A DNA stretch of 64,000 nt from Halorubrum depositum (GCF_007671725.1 NZ_VCNM01000001.1:558001-622000); one strand, 5' to 3'; positions 47,895 through 55,582 are shown, counted from the first letter of the stretch. A program made the numbers and translations. Notes: a model not told the origin generated them from the sequence alone.

Positions 47895-48077
47895 GTGCGA
47901 ACCGGTAGGAGCGTCCGCGACTTAGGCGTACCCACTCGCCGCATCGGATCGGCGGCCGATCGCCGCGTCGGCCGGCCCGCACCCGCGGCTCGCTTCGGCG
48001 CCCACCCACCGCTCGTGTCGGCGCCGCCCCGCCGCGTCTGGCCGGTATTTATACCGCTTCCGGCCCTACGAGATCGC

Positions 48078-49577
48078 ATGGACGTGGCCCCGGACATCGA
48101 CGCCGTGGCCGGCGAATCCGTCGTCGTGATCGGCGGCGGGTTCGGCGGGCTCTCGACAGCGTGTTACCTCGCGGACGCCGGCGCGGACGTGACCCTCTTG
48201 GAGAAGAACGAGCAGCTCGGCGGGCGCGCGAGCCGGCTGGAGGCCGACGGCTTCCGGTTCGACATGGGCCCCTCGTGGTACCTGATGCCGGACGTGTTCG
48301 AGCGGTTCTTCGGCCACTTCGGGCGCTCGCCCGACGAGTTCTACGAGTTGGAGCGGCTCGACCCGCACTACCGCGTGTTCTGGAAGGACGGCGACAAAGT
48401 CGACGTGCTTCCGGACCGCGAGGCGAACAAGGCGCTGTTCGAGGAGTACGAGCCCGGCGCAGGCGAGGCGTTCGAGGCGTACCTGGAGGAGTCGAAGCGT
48501 ACCTACGAGATCGGGATGGAACACTTCGTGTACGAGGACCGCCCGCGGCTGCGCGACTACGTCGACACGGACGTGCTCCGGTACTCGTGGGGGCTCTCGC
48601 TTTTGGGGAAGATGCAGGGGCACGTGGAGGAGTACTTCGACCACCCGAAGCTCCAGCAGCTGATGCAGTACACGCTCGTCTTCCTCGGCGGCTCGCCGTA
48701 CAACACCCCCGCGCTGTACAACCTGATGAGCCACGTCGACTACAACATGGGCGTCTACTACCCGGAAGGCGGCATCGGCGCCGTCGTCGACGGGATCGTC
48801 GAACTCGGCGCCGACCTCGGCGTGGAGTACGTCACCGACGCCGAGGTGACGGGGATCGAGGGGCGCCGCGGCGGGTTCGCGGTCGACACCGCGGACGGGG
48901 AGCGCTACCTCTCGGACCTCGTCGTCTCGGACGCCGACTACGCGCACACCGAACAGGAGCTGCTGCCGTCGCGCAAGCGGCAGTACACCGACGAGTACTG
49001 GGAGTCGCGGACGTACGCCCCCTCGGCGTTCCTGTTATACCTCGGCGTCGAGGGCGACGTGCCGAACCTCGAACACCACACGCTGGTGCTGCCGACGGCG
49101 TGGGACGGCCACTTCGAGCAGATCTTCGACGACCCGTCGTGGCCCGACGACCCCGCCTACTACCTCTGCGTCCCCTCCGAGACCGACGACACGGTGGCGC
49201 CGGAGGGGCACAGCAACCTCTTCGCGCTGGTGCCCATCGCACCGGGGCTGGAGGACACCCCGGAGCTCCGCGAGGAGTACCGCGACCTCGTGTTAGACGA
49301 CATCGCCGAGAACACCGGGACGGAGCTGCGCGACCGGATCGTCTTCGAGGAGACGTTCTGCGTCGACGACTTCGCCGACCGCTACAACAGCTACCGCGGG
49401 AGCGCGCTCGGCTTGGCGCACACGCTGCGGCAGACCTCGCTGCTCCGGCCGTCCCACGAGTCCGACGCGGTCGACGGCCTCTACTTCACGGGGTCGACGA
49501 CGACGCCCGGCATCGGCGTCCCCATGTGTCTCATCAGCGGACAGATAACGGCCGAGGCGGTCTCGAAGCCGACGTGA
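48078..49577 (+). CDS. crtD: carotenoid 3,4-desaturase CrtD (phytoene-desaturase family)
   Basis: 499 residues from ATG 48078. FAD-binding VVVIGGGFGGLSTACYLADAGADVTLLEKNEQLGGRASRLEADGFRFDMGPSWYLMPDVFERFFGHFG is shared by CrtI and CrtD. Genomic context decides: the next two genes are lyeJ and cruF, and in Haloarcula japonica the enzyme in this position was shown to be the 3,4-desaturase of bacterioruberin synthesis, so CrtD is preferred over phytoene desaturase. The C-terminal signature LYFTGSTTTPGIGVPMCLISGQITAEAV is normal. Stop and the next GTG overlap (GTGA). Confidence 0.9.
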   Translation: MDVAPDIDAVAGESVVVIGGGFGGLSTACYLADAGADVTLLEKNEQLGGRASRLEADGFRFDMGPSWYLMPDVFERFFGHFGRSPDEFYELERLDPHYRVFWKDGDKVDVLPDREANKALFEEYEPGAGEAFEAYLEESKRTYEIGMEHFVYEDRPRLRDYVDTDVLRYSWGLSLLGKMQGHVEEYFDHPKLQQLMQYTLVFLGGSPYNTPALYNLMSHVDYNMGVYYPEGGIGAVVDGIVELGADLGVEYVTDAEVTGIEGRRGGFAVDTADGERYLSDLVVSDADYAHTEQELLPSRKRQYTDEYWESRTYAPSAFLLYLGVEGDVPNLEHHTLVLPTAWDGHFEQIFDDPSWPDDPAYYLCVPSETDDTVAPEGHSNLFALVPIAPGLEDTPELREEYRDLVLDDIAENTGTELRDRIVFEETFCVDDFADRYNSYRGSALGLAHTLRQTSLLRPSHESDAVDGLYFTGSTTTPGIGVPMCLISGQITAEAVSKPT

Positions 49578-50473
49578 GCGACGCCGTGACCCGCACAGCG
49601 ACCGACGCCGGTCGACGGTCGATCGCCGACGACCTCCGGTACCTGCTGGTGCTGTCGCGGCCGCGCTTCTGGCTGTATCTCGCGGGGCCGGTCGCGGTCG
49701 GCGTCACGTACGGTATCGGCGACGTGAGCGGGTTGTTCACGCCGACGACCGTCGCGCTGGCGGCGTACTTCCTCGTGCCCGCGAACGTCTTCCTCTACGG
49801 CGTCAACGACGCCTTCGACGCCGACATCGACGAGCTGAACCCGAAGAAAGAGGACCGCGAGGCGCGCTGGCGGGGGAGCCGCCTCGTCGCGCTCGCGGTG
49901 CTCGCGTCGGCGCTCGCGGGGCTCGCCACGTTCGCGCTCGCGCCGCGGGTCGCGTGGCCGTACCTCGCCGGGTTCCTCCTGCTGTCGGTCGGCTACAGCG
50001 CCCCGCCGGTGCGGTTCAAGACGACGCCGCTCCTCGACTCCGCCTCGAACGGGCTCTACATACTCCCCGGCGCGGCCGCGTACGCGACCGTCGCCGGCGC
50101 CCACCCGCCGCTCGCGGCGCTCGCGGGCGCGTGGCTCTGGACGATGGGGATGCACACGTTCTCCGCGATCCCCGACATCGAGCCGGACCGGGCCGCCGGG
50201 ATCCGGACGACGGCGACGCTGCTCGGCGAGGGGCGGACGTACGCCTACTGCTTCGCGTGCTGGGCCGTCGCCGCGGCCGCGTTCGCCGCGGTCGACCTCC
50301 GGCTCGGCGCGCTGCTCGGCGTCTACCCGCTCTTCGTCGCGTGGGTCGCCGCCTCGTCGATCTCGGTCGACCGCGCGTACTGGTGGTTCCCGGCGCTGAA
50401 CACCGCCGTCGGCACGCTGCTGGCGATGGGCGGCCTCTGGCGCGTCTACCCGGTCACGGAGGTGCTCGCGTGA
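49574..50473 (+). CDS. lyeJ: lycopene elongase/hydratase LyeJ (UbiA superfamily)
   Basis: 299 residues, GTG start overlapping the crtD stop. UbiA prenyltransferase with about nine membrane helices; first Asp-rich motif YGVNDAFDADIDELNPKKED (Asn78-Asp79...Asp84) and a second AIPDIEPDRAAGIRTTATLLG. It adds C5 isoprenoid units and hydrates lycopene ends toward C50 bacterioruberin. FFFGVTYG-type ends are absent; size and motifs match characterised haloarchaeal LyeJ. Its stop overlaps the cruF GTG. Confidence 0.93.
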   Translation: MSDAVTRTATDAGRRSIADDLRYLLVLSRPRFWLYLAGPVAVGVTYGIGDVSGLFTPTTVALAAYFLVPANVFLYGVNDAFDADIDELNPKKEDREARWRGSRLVALAVLASALAGLATFALAPRVAWPYLAGFLLLSVGYSAPPVRFKTTPLLDSASNGLYILPGAAAYATVAGAHPPLAALAGAWLWTMGMHTFSAIPDIEPDRAAGIRTTATLLGEGRTYAYCFACWAVAAAAFAAVDLRLGALLGVYPLFVAWVAASSISVDRAYWWFPALNTAVGTLLAMGGLWRVYPVTEVLA

Positions 50474-51372
50474 GCGACCCGGACGGGTCGGCGGGCTCCG
50501 CGAGGTCGACTGAGTCGACCGCGTCCGGCGTCGACGCGCTCCGCGCGCGGCTCCCCGACACGCGCCGCGGGGCCGAGGCGCTCCTCGACCGGACCGTTCG
50601 CGAGAACCGGTTCACCATCGCCGTGCTGTTCCCGCTCGTCGGTGCGCTGGCCTTGGTCGGCAGCGCGGAGGGGTGGGTGCCGGAGCCGTTCGCCTTCCAC
50701 CCGTGGTTCGTGCTGTTCGGGGTGCTGGTGATGCGCTCGCCGCTCGTCGTCGGAACCCTCCCCGCGGTCGACCGCCGCGCGCTCGGGTGGATCGGCGTCC
50801 TGATCGCGTACACCTACGCGATCGAGCTGGTCGGCGTCGCCACGGGGTGGCCGTACGGCAGCTTCGAGTACGCCGTCGACCTCGGGCCGATGCTCGCCGG
50901 CGTGCCGGTCGCGCTCCCGGTGTTCTTCATCCCGCTCGTGGCCAACGCCTACCTGCTCTGTCTCCTCCTCCTCGGTCCGCGGGCCTCGAACGGGTGGCTC
51001 CGACTGCTGACCGTGATCGCCGCGGTCGTCGCGATGGACGTGGTCCTCGACCCCGGCGCGGTCGCGCTCGGCTTCTGGAGCTTCGGCAGCGGGAGCTTCT
51101 ACGGCGTCCCGCTCTCGAACTACGCCGGCTGGGTCGTGTCGGCGACGGTGGCGGTCGTCACCCTCGACCGCGCGTTCGCGGGGACGACGCTCCGCGACCG
51201 GCTGCGCGACTGCGAGTTCATGCTCGACGACATGGTGAGCTTCGTGATCCTCTGGGGCGGGATCAACCTCTGGTACGGGAACCTCCTGCCGGTCGCCGTC
51301 GCCGCCGCGTTCGGCGTCGGCCTCGTCCGCGCGGACCGGTTCGACGCGCGGGTGTTTTCGCCGCGGGGGTGA
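50470..51372 (+). CDS. cruF: bisanhydrobacterioruberin hydratase CruF
   Basis: 300 residues from GTG 50470. DUF422/carotenoid hydratase membrane protein with eight helices; conserved AYTYAIELVGVATGWPYGSFEYAVDLGPMLAGVPVALPVFF, MDVVLDPGAVALGFWSFGSGSFYGVPLSNYAGWVVSATV. It adds the terminal 1'' hydroxyl to make bacterioruberin. A 45-residue Ser/Ala/Arg N-terminal extension is disordered. Three-gene operon crtD-lyeJ-cruF, each joined by a 4-base overlap. Confidence 0.93.
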   Translation: MSDPDGSAGSARSTESTASGVDALRARLPDTRRGAEALLDRTVRENRFTIAVLFPLVGALALVGSAEGWVPEPFAFHPWFVLFGVLVMRSPLVVGTLPAVDRRALGWIGVLIAYTYAIELVGVATGWPYGSFEYAVDLGPMLAGVPVALPVFFIPLVANAYLLCLLLLGPRASNGWLRLLTVIAAVVAMDVVLDPGAVALGFWSFGSGSFYGVPLSNYAGWVVSATVAVVTLDRAFAGTTLRDRLRDCEFMLDDMVSFVILWGGINLWYGNLLPVAVAAAFGVGLVRADRFDARVFSPRG

Positions 51373-51394
51373 CTCTCGGACCCGACTCGGTGTC

Positions 51395-51404
51395 CCTTAT
51401 ATAC
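51395..51404 (+). promoter_or_regulatory. TATA box upstream of the DacZ-like gene
   Basis: ccttatatac centred 27 bases before ATG 51426, placing transcription start on that codon. Confidence 0.65.
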
Positions 51405-51425
51405 GCCCGTCACCTTCTCGGAGAC

Positions 51426-51473
51426 ATGAGCGTTCAGGAGAGTCGCGGGCGGCACGGCAGGGAGGCGGAATGA
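51426..51473 (+). CDS. 15-codon leaderless upstream ORF coupled to the DacZ-like gene
   Basis: MSVQESRGRHGREAE; its TGA (51471-51473) overlaps the DacZ-like ATG at 51470. The promoter spacing points to this ATG as the first base of the mRNA. A ribosome finishing it would be at the next start codon. Real as an open frame; function unproven. Confidence 0.4.
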   Translation: MSVQESRGRHGREAE

Positions 51474-52027
51474 GCCGGCTGGCGATCGAGTACGGCGCCC
51501 ACGAGCGCGTCAGGGAGGTCGTCGACCGTCTGACCTACTGCGCCGAGCACGTCAGCGTCGCGTTCGACGGCTGGGAGGAGCCGCACGTCAAGGGGCCGGG
51601 GCTGTACTTCGCGGTCGTCGCCGACCGCGGCTACGGCGCGTACGCCGACCCGATGGGCGACAACCGCTGGCCCCGCGAGAGCTGCGCGTCGGTGTTCGAC
51701 GAGGACGCCTTCGTGGACGCGGTCGGGTCGGTGAGCGTCGAGCAGGACGGCGGGATCGTCGTCGCCGTCGACGGCGAGATCGAGGAGCAGATGGTCCGCT
51801 TCCGCGACCTGGGCACCCGGAGCGGCGAGTCACAGCTCGTCGACGACGTGAGCTACGAGCCGTGGATGGGATCGCGACACATGAGCGCGATCGAGACCTC
51901 GGTCCGGCCGGAGGTCGTGGCGACGGTGACGCTGAGCGAGGAGACGGGGCGCGTGAGCCGCTTCCGCGACGGGGAGGCGACGTCGATGCGGCGCCACGAG
52001 CTCGGCGGCGAGTGGCGCGCGGAGTAG
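51470..52027 (+). CDS. dacZ: DisA_N/DacZ-like diadenylate cyclase domain protein with altered motifs
   Basis: 185 residues. Pattern ... EQDGGIVVAVDGEIEEQMVRFRDLG ... PWMGSRHMSAIETSVRPEVVATVTLSEETGRVSRFRDGE matches the DAC domain that makes c-di-AMP from ATP: DGA is DGG here (93-95) and RHR is RHM (136-138), while SEETG (156-160) is intact. Residues 1-60 (HERVREVVDRLTYCAEHVSV ... KGPGLYFAVV) form an added front region. c-di-AMP regulates osmolyte and K+ balance; DacZ is essential in Haloferax. The symbol is by family only; activity should be treated as open because of the two motif changes. Confidence 0.72.
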   Translation: MSRLAIEYGAHERVREVVDRLTYCAEHVSVAFDGWEEPHVKGPGLYFAVVADRGYGAYADPMGDNRWPRESCASVFDEDAFVDAVGSVSVEQDGGIVVAVDGEIEEQMVRFRDLGTRSGESQLVDDVSYEPWMGSRHMSAIETSVRPEVVATVTLSEETGRVSRFRDGEATSMRRHELGGEWRAE

Positions 52028-52417
52028 GTCTCGGACGCGGTCTCTGTCGCGATCCGCTTCGTTGGAGTCGTTCTCGTCTGAAACGGCCGGTCGCTGAGCG
52101 ATGCTTCCCGATCGGTGACGGGGATCGGTTTCGCGGTTGTTTGGCACTGTTGAAACCCGTAGAGACAGAGAGGTACTGCTTGGCGAAAGAGGGAATATAC
52201 AGTATCGAATACGACACCGGTAATCTGGACTAGTGCACTACCATCGGGGCATTCGGTCACATCGAATATTCTAGCCGTGTACACCGACAACAGCGATCAG
52301 AAGTCCCTAAGACTGACGAATTGATAGATGAGCGTTGACGCTACTTTCCGGATGCCGAACGGGGCTGAACCAAGAGCGATCAATCAATAAGGGTTGTAAC
52401 CACGAATGCCCACTAAA
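52028..52417. other. gene-free AT-richer stretch, part of a foreign-looking island
   Basis: 390 bases with no supportable ORF. Base use is AT-richer than the flanks. It holds the possible IS6-like end at 52143 and scattered TATA-like runs (gaatatacagtatcg, 52190-52204). I see nothing else interpretable. Confidence 0.4.
52143..52158. mobile_element. possible solitary IS6-family terminal sequence
   Basis: ggcactgttgaaaccc resembles the IS6-family terminal inverted repeat (IS26 ends ggcactgttgcaaa). I found neither a matching opposite end nor a transposase frame beside it, so at most this is a scar. Confidence 0.25.
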
Positions 52418-52720
52418 TCATGGACTGGTCCGTGGGAGGACGAAGAAATGAGTCCTCCACGAGTCCGTCCAGAGCCGTTCATCTAGCGGAGTAAACGCGG
52501 GTTCCAGCGCACCTAGCTGATTCTCGCGGACGGTTGGGAGACGCTCAGTCGGTCGTGAATCGAATATGTCGAGGTTTCTCGATTCGGTGAGCGGGACACG
52601 GTTCGCGATCTCATTCACACGCTTCCTGTCGGGGTGGTTGTTCCCCGAATCGTATCCTGCCCGTTCTAACTGGGCTCGCGGGAAGAGATGATGGCTTTGA
52701 ATTGCGTAACGTCTCCACCG
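52418..52720 (-). pseudogene. remnant of a DUF262/HNH (GmrSD-like) protein C-terminus
   Basis: A 100-codon open frame on the minus strand without a good ATG reads AIQSHHLFPRAQLERAGYD, then RVNEIANRVPLTESRNLDIF and LPTVRENQLGALEPAFTP. SHHLFP followed by an IAN-x-PLT motif is the HNH end (DUF1524-type) of DUF262 proteins, the family of modification-dependent GmrSD restriction factors. The N-terminal DUF262 ParB-like part is absent: a stop lies just upstream of the HHLFP block and the frame ends early. An internal GTG (52618) could start a smaller peptide. Interpreted as a decayed defence gene. Confidence 0.55.
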
Positions 52721-52762
52721 TCACAATCCAAGCCTTGCAGCTGAGCCGGTATGGATGACAAA

Positions 52763-52775
52763 TCATATAAATAAT
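52763..52775 (+). promoter_or_regulatory. TATA box upstream of the NTF2-FMO gene
   Basis: tcatataaataat is the strongest TATA-like run nearby and predicts transcription start near 52795. The main gene's ATG is 100 bases later, leaving room for the short ORF at 52805. Confidence 0.55.
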
Positions 52776-52804
52776 CATTAAGTAAGAGGCGAAATTTCAG
52801 AAAG

Positions 52805-52900
52805 ATGATGTTCTCTGGTGACCAAACCGACCAACCTGAACTGCAATCGGTACCGACACCCACTGTGGCGACCACCGAAGCGGAGGAAGTGGGCCGATGA
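52805..52900 (+). CDS. 31-codon ORF overlapping the start of the NTF2-FMO gene
   Basis: Starts MMFSGDQTDQPELQ and ends TEAEEVGR; its TGA (52898-52900) overlaps the FMO ATG at 52897 (ATGA). The predicted transcript start is about 10 bases before it. Its acidic, threonine-rich composition is plausible for a small haloarchaeal peptide. Together with 35981 and 51426 it is the same arrangement. Confidence 0.4.
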   Translation: MMFSGDQTDQPELQSVPTPTVATTEAEEVGR

Positions 52901-54723
52901 GCTCGCTAGAGCAGATGTCCGATGGCGACATCGACTCTGCGACCGAGACGGCACAGGCGTACCTGGAGGAGTTCGAGGATGCGATGCGCCGGGAGGATGC
53001 CGCCGCTGCGGCGGAGATGTTCTGTGCGACGAGCTACTGGCGCGACCTGGTCGCGTTTACCTGGAACATCAAGACGGTGGAGAATCCCAGCGGCGTCGAG
53101 GACATGCTCGAGGAGACACTCGCGCACACCGGTCCGTCGGACTTCGAGCTTAGCGAGCCGGCGGAAGAGGAAGATGGGATCATCACCGCCTGGTTCACCT
53201 TCGAGACCGAGGTGGGTCGTGGTGAGGGTGTCGTCCGGCTGAAAGATGGCGGTGCGTGGACCTTCCTGACCGCACTGACGGAGCTAAAGGGGCATGAGGA
53301 GCCCAAGGGCAGAGACCGACCGATAGGCTCAGAGCCGGTTGCGGACCCAGACCGCAAAACGTGGACAGAGCGCCGTGAGGAGGAGAAGGAGAACCTGGGG
53401 TACACCGAACAACCGCACACCGTGATCGTCGGTGGGGGACAGGGCGGCATCGCACTCGGTGCACGGCTCCGCCAGCTCGGCGTGCCCACGATCATCGTCG
53501 AGAAGAACGACCGGCCGGGCGACTCCTGGCGCAACCGGTACAAGGGGCTCGCGCTGCACGACCCCGTCTGGTACGACCACCTCCCGTACATCAAGTTCCC
53601 CAAAAACTGGCCGGTGTTCTCGCCGAAGGACAAGCTCGGCGACTGGCTGGAGATGTACACGCGGGTGATGGAGTTGAACTACTGGTCGAAGACCGAGGCC
53701 ACCAGTGCAGAGTACGACGAGGAGACGGGCACCTGGGAGGTCGAGGTCAACCGCGATGGAGAGGATATCGTGCTGCGCCCACAGGAGCTCGTGATGGCGA
53801 CGGGCATGAGCGGCAAGCCCAACATGCCCGACCTCTCCGGCGAGGAGCGCTTCAACGGCGAGGTACTACACTCATCCGAGTACCCCGGTCCCGACGGGAA
53901 GTATGAGGGCAAGTCCGTGGTAGTGGTGGGCTCGAACAACTCAGCCCACGACATCTGTGAGGGGCTCTGGGAGGTCGACGCGGACGTGACGATGGTGCAG
54001 CGGTCATCGACGTGCGTCATCAAGACGGAGTCAATACTGGAGCACGCACTCGGTGATCTGTACTCCGAGCGGGCCGTCGAGAACGGCATCGACACCCACC
54101 GGGCGGACATGATCTTCGCATCCGTCCCGTACCGCATCATGAATGAGTTCGAGAAACCCAAATACGACAAAATCAGGGAAATCGACTCCGAGTTCTACGA
54201 TGCACTCGAGGACGCCGGCTTCTGGACCGACTTTGGTCCCGACGAATCGGGGTTGTTCATGAAGTACCTCCGACGTGGCTCGGGCTACTACATCGACACC
54301 GGCACCAGTCAGCTCATTATCGACGGAGAGATCGATATGGCCCATGGGCAGGTGACCGAGTTCACCGAGGATGCGATCCTGCTGGAAGATGGCACCGAGC
54401 TCCCGGCCGACCTTGTCGTGTGCGCCACGGGGTTCGGTTCGATGAACGGCTGGGTGGCCGACCTGATAGATGAGGAGACGGCGCGGCAGGCGGGGAAGGT
54501 CTGGGGGGTCGGTTCAGACACGCCTAAAGACCCCGGACCGTGGGAGGGCGAGCAGCGCAACATGTGGAAGCCGACGCAGGTGGACCAACTGTGGTTCCAC
54601 GGTGGCAACCTGCACCAGTCACGCCACTACTCGCTGTATCTGGCGCTGCAGCTGAAGGCACGCTATGAGGAGATCCCCACGCCGATGTACGGCAGGCAGG
54701 AGGTCCACCACGAGGGGATCTAG
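52897..54723 (+). CDS. NTF2-like domain fused to a flavin-containing monooxygenase
   Basis: 608 residues. Residues 15-130 look like an NTF2/SnoaL-type fold (AYLEEFEDAMRREDAAAAAEMFCATSYWRDLVAFTWNIKT). Residues 173-600 are an FMO: FAD GxGxxG HTVIVGGGQGGIALGARLRQLG (175-190), DSWRNRYKGLALHDPVWYDHLPYIKFPKNWP, NADPH site KSVVVVGSNNSAHDICEGLW and ATGFGSMNGWV. FMO-type oxygenases insert one O atom into N, S or C=O substrates. Codon use is looser in the third base than neighbours, and both flanks hold gene fragments, so horizontal acquisition is likely. An N-terminal NTF2-like domain on an FMO is uncommon outside bacteria. Confidence 0.88.
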   Translation: MSSLEQMSDGDIDSATETAQAYLEEFEDAMRREDAAAAAEMFCATSYWRDLVAFTWNIKTVENPSGVEDMLEETLAHTGPSDFELSEPAEEEDGIITAWFTFETEVGRGEGVVRLKDGGAWTFLTALTELKGHEEPKGRDRPIGSEPVADPDRKTWTERREEEKENLGYTEQPHTVIVGGGQGGIALGARLRQLGVPTIIVEKNDRPGDSWRNRYKGLALHDPVWYDHLPYIKFPKNWPVFSPKDKLGDWLEMYTRVMELNYWSKTEATSAEYDEETGTWEVEVNRDGEDIVLRPQELVMATGMSGKPNMPDLSGEERFNGEVLHSSEYPGPDGKYEGKSVVVVGSNNSAHDICEGLWEVDADVTMVQRSSTCVIKTESILEHALGDLYSERAVENGIDTHRADMIFASVPYRIMNEFEKPKYDKIREIDSEFYDALEDAGFWTDFGPDESGLFMKYLRRGSGYYIDTGTSQLIIDGEIDMAHGQVTEFTEDAILLEDGTELPADLVVCATGFGSMNGWVADLIDEETARQAGKVWGVGSDTPKDPGPWEGEQRNMWKPTQVDQLWFHGGNLHQSRHYSLYLALQLKARYEEIPTPMYGRQEVHHEGI

Positions 54724-54820
54724 CGGCCGCTCTCCCAAGGACGGTCGCCTGACAGGCGATTCCCCTTCGGAGATCGGATGGCTGGTCGGCATCACCTCTG
54801 GTGGTGCTCGCCGTCTGCAG

Positions 54821-54982
54821 TCACCGGCCGAACTGCGCCGCAGGTGGTGTGTCCATCGCAAGCACGTGCGCCCCGACCAGATCCATCTCCACCTCGAGGC
54901 GGGCCGCCAGTGAGATCAGCTCCTCACTGGCGGCCCAGCTCACACACGCATCGGCACCGATCCGTTCGTTCGAGCGCTCGCC
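54821..54982 (-). pseudogene. possible C-terminal remnant of an unidentified protein
   Basis: The minus-strand frame reads ERSNERIGADACVSWAASEE, then LISLAARLEVEMDLVGAHVL and AMDTPPAAQFGR, then TGA. It has protein-like composition and the same GTG/CTG-rich codon use as the neighbouring FMO gene, but no start and a TAA just upstream. I cannot name a family. If true it is a fragment left by recombination beside the FMO. Confidence 0.3.
54901..54936. repeat. perfect 14-bp inverted repeat, 8-base loop
   Basis: gggccgccagtgag at 54901-54914 and its exact complement at 54923-54936, loop atcagctc. Strong enough to form a hairpin in RNA of either strand; it also coincides with the possible coding remnant, where it would encode AASEELISLAA. 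Confidence 0.8.
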
Positions 54983-55128
54983 TTAGCCCCGCACGTCGTA
55001 TTTAAATATCACATCGGCGGAATACGTCGATAGAGCCAGCCGGACCCGTTTTCGACTCGATCGACCGCGTTTCCGGCACGCGGGTCCGAGGCCCCATCGT
55101 TATTGGCCCGCCCGCCGAACCGTCGCGT

Positions 55129-55554
55129 ATGTACGACGAGATCCTGGTGCCGACCGACGGGAGCGAGGCTGTCGACCGCGCGCTCGATCACGCGCTGCGG
55201 CTGGCGAGCGACCACGGCGCGACGGTCCACGCGCTGTACGTCGTCGATCAACGGATAGCGACCGCGAACTCCGGCGACCTCCACGACGAGATCGTCGAGG
55301 ACCTGGAGACGCAGGGGGAGGAGGCGGTCGCCGCCGTCGCCGAGCGCGCCGAGGAGGCGGGGCTCGACGTCGAGACGAGCGTCCTCCGGGGAACGCCCGA
55401 CACGGAGATCGTCTCGTACGCCGACGAGCGCGGGATCGACGTGATCGTGATGAGTCCGGAGGGGAAGTCGCCGCGCGAACGGATCCGGTCGCTCGGCAGC
55501 GTCTCGGACCGCGTCGCCGACGACGCGAACGTGCCGGTGTTCCTGATCAAGTAG
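55129..55554 (+). CDS. universal stress protein
   Basis: 141 residues, single complete Usp domain: MYDEILVPTDGSEAVDRALDHALRLASDHGATVHALYVVD and SPEGKSPRERIRSLGSVSDRVADDANVPVFLIK. The ATP loop is present in altered form (EGKSPRERIRSLGS). A ttattgg box about 27 bases upstream suggests a leaderless mRNA. Codon use has returned to chromosomal norm. Confidence 0.92.
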   Translation: MYDEILVPTDGSEAVDRALDHALRLASDHGATVHALYVVDQRIATANSGDLHDEIVEDLETQGEEAVAAVAERAEEAGLDVETSVLRGTPDTEIVSYADERGIDVIVMSPEGKSPRERIRSLGSVSDRVADDANVPVFLIK

Positions 55555-55582
55555 GCGGCTCCGCACTGTGTCGGGACGGACG

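Larger units (their letters stand above)
54724..55128. other. gene-poor stretch after the FMO: hairpin and possible coding remnant
   Basis: 405 bases. It holds the perfect 14-bp hairpin at 54901-54936 and a minus-strand open stretch (54821-54982). Two AT-rich boxes (tatttaaatatc, 54999-55010; ttattgg, 55099-55105) precede the downstream Usp gene. Confidence 0.45.

Noticed and set aside
48078-49577. Calling the carotenoid oxidase phytoene desaturase CrtI
   Set aside because: Sequence alone allows it, but the adjacent lyeJ and cruF match the known crtD-lyeJ-cruF operon of bacterioruberin synthesis.
51853-52290. A 145-codon minus-strand frame over the DacZ-like 3' end and its downstream region
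   Set aside because: Its C-terminal part is the shadow of the DacZ-like gene and its N-terminal part has no domain; the FQQC-like end only reflects the IS6-like motif.
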